64,000 bases of DNA from positions 6,714,156 through 6,778,155 of the forward strand of contig JADWOT020000008.1 in the NCBI GenBank assembly GCA_036345935.2, written 5' to 3'. The notes beneath the pieces are model-generated. The model did no database searches, had not been told where the DNA came from, and saw nothing but the letters and a program-made list of their open reading frames with translations. Made by a program: the position numbers and the translations under genes. Each line of letters starts with the position of its first letter. The first letter of the stretch is position 1. Source of the stretch: Taenia hydatigena. Its lineage: Eukaryota; Platyhelminthes; Cestoda; Cyclophyllidea; Taeniidae. Positions 63,892-64,000 of this stretch are shown piece after piece.

Positions 63892-64000
63892 ATGGACGGC
63901 AAGACAACTCCTCCAAACGCACTATCCGTTAACAGTTCAGCAGTACTAGCTAATTCCTCAATCTCAAATGCCGTCGATGGCTTGAACAGCCCAGTACGAG
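63892..64000 (+). CDS. Open frame running off the right edge
   Basis: After an acceptor-like tttcaaaag, a frame beginning MDGKTTPPNALSVNSSAV is open to the window end. It is Ser/Asn/Ala-rich, as in a disordered N-terminus. It may be the start of a plus-strand gene, or a later exon of the preceding candidate; phases do not join the two under any donor I could find. Confidence 0.3.
   Translation, partial: MDGKTTPPNALSVNSSAVLANSSISNAVDGLNSPVR

Overview
This is eukaryotic, metazoan genomic DNA. Coding sequence is cut into small exons by canonical GT..AG introns, and many introns are only 31-49 nt long. From memory, introns of that size sitting beside introns of hundreds to thousands of nt are typical of parasitic flatworms (cestodes, trematodes). 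The gene set (VPS26, NUDCD1, RILP-like, CTR1, NAPE-PLD, FNBP4-like, SNRNP27, glutaredoxin, aquaporin) is ordinary animal housekeeping and transport. My best guess is a tapeworm or fluke, inferred from gene structure and not proven. No prokaryotic features, CRISPR arrays, rRNA or convincing tRNA genes were seen.

Layout: 0-5 kb, VPS26 (minus), running off the left edge. 6.5-13.2 kb, an unidentified coiled-coil gene (minus). 13.2-17.7 kb, no gene, one dispersed repeat copy. 17.7-20.6 kb, NUDCD1 (minus), divergent from a RILP-like gene (plus, 21.3-26.0 kb), followed by a possible 93-residue gene and the copper transporter CTR1 (plus, 26.8-28.7 kb). 28.7-41.6 kb, a gene-poor block containing a near-identical inverted repeat pair (31.16 and 39.28 kb) flanked outside by two divergent, inverted, decayed coding copies of an unknown family. 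41.7-45.3 kb, NAPE-PLD (minus). 45.3-48.2 kb, non-coding with two copies of the dispersed repeat. 48.2-51.8 kb, a compact cluster: FNBP4-like WW protein (plus), SNRNP27 (minus, convergent), single-domain glutaredoxin (plus, divergent). 55.1-57.9 kb, an aquaporin with both NPA boxes altered (minus). 62.5 kb, a broken aquaporin copy. The right edge may hold the start of another plus-strand gene.

The genes do not form one pathway. Themes are membrane traffic (VPS26/retromer, RILP-like), pre-mRNA processing (SNRNP27, possibly FNBP4-like), membrane transport (CTR1, aquaporin), lipid signalling (NAPE-PLD), redox (glutaredoxin) and HSP90-like co-chaperone folds (NUDCD1). All gene models were built by hand. 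Exon junctions were accepted when splice consensus and reading phase agreed and, where possible, when the joined protein aligned with remembered family sequence. Intergenic stretches contain many short open frames that I regard as noise.
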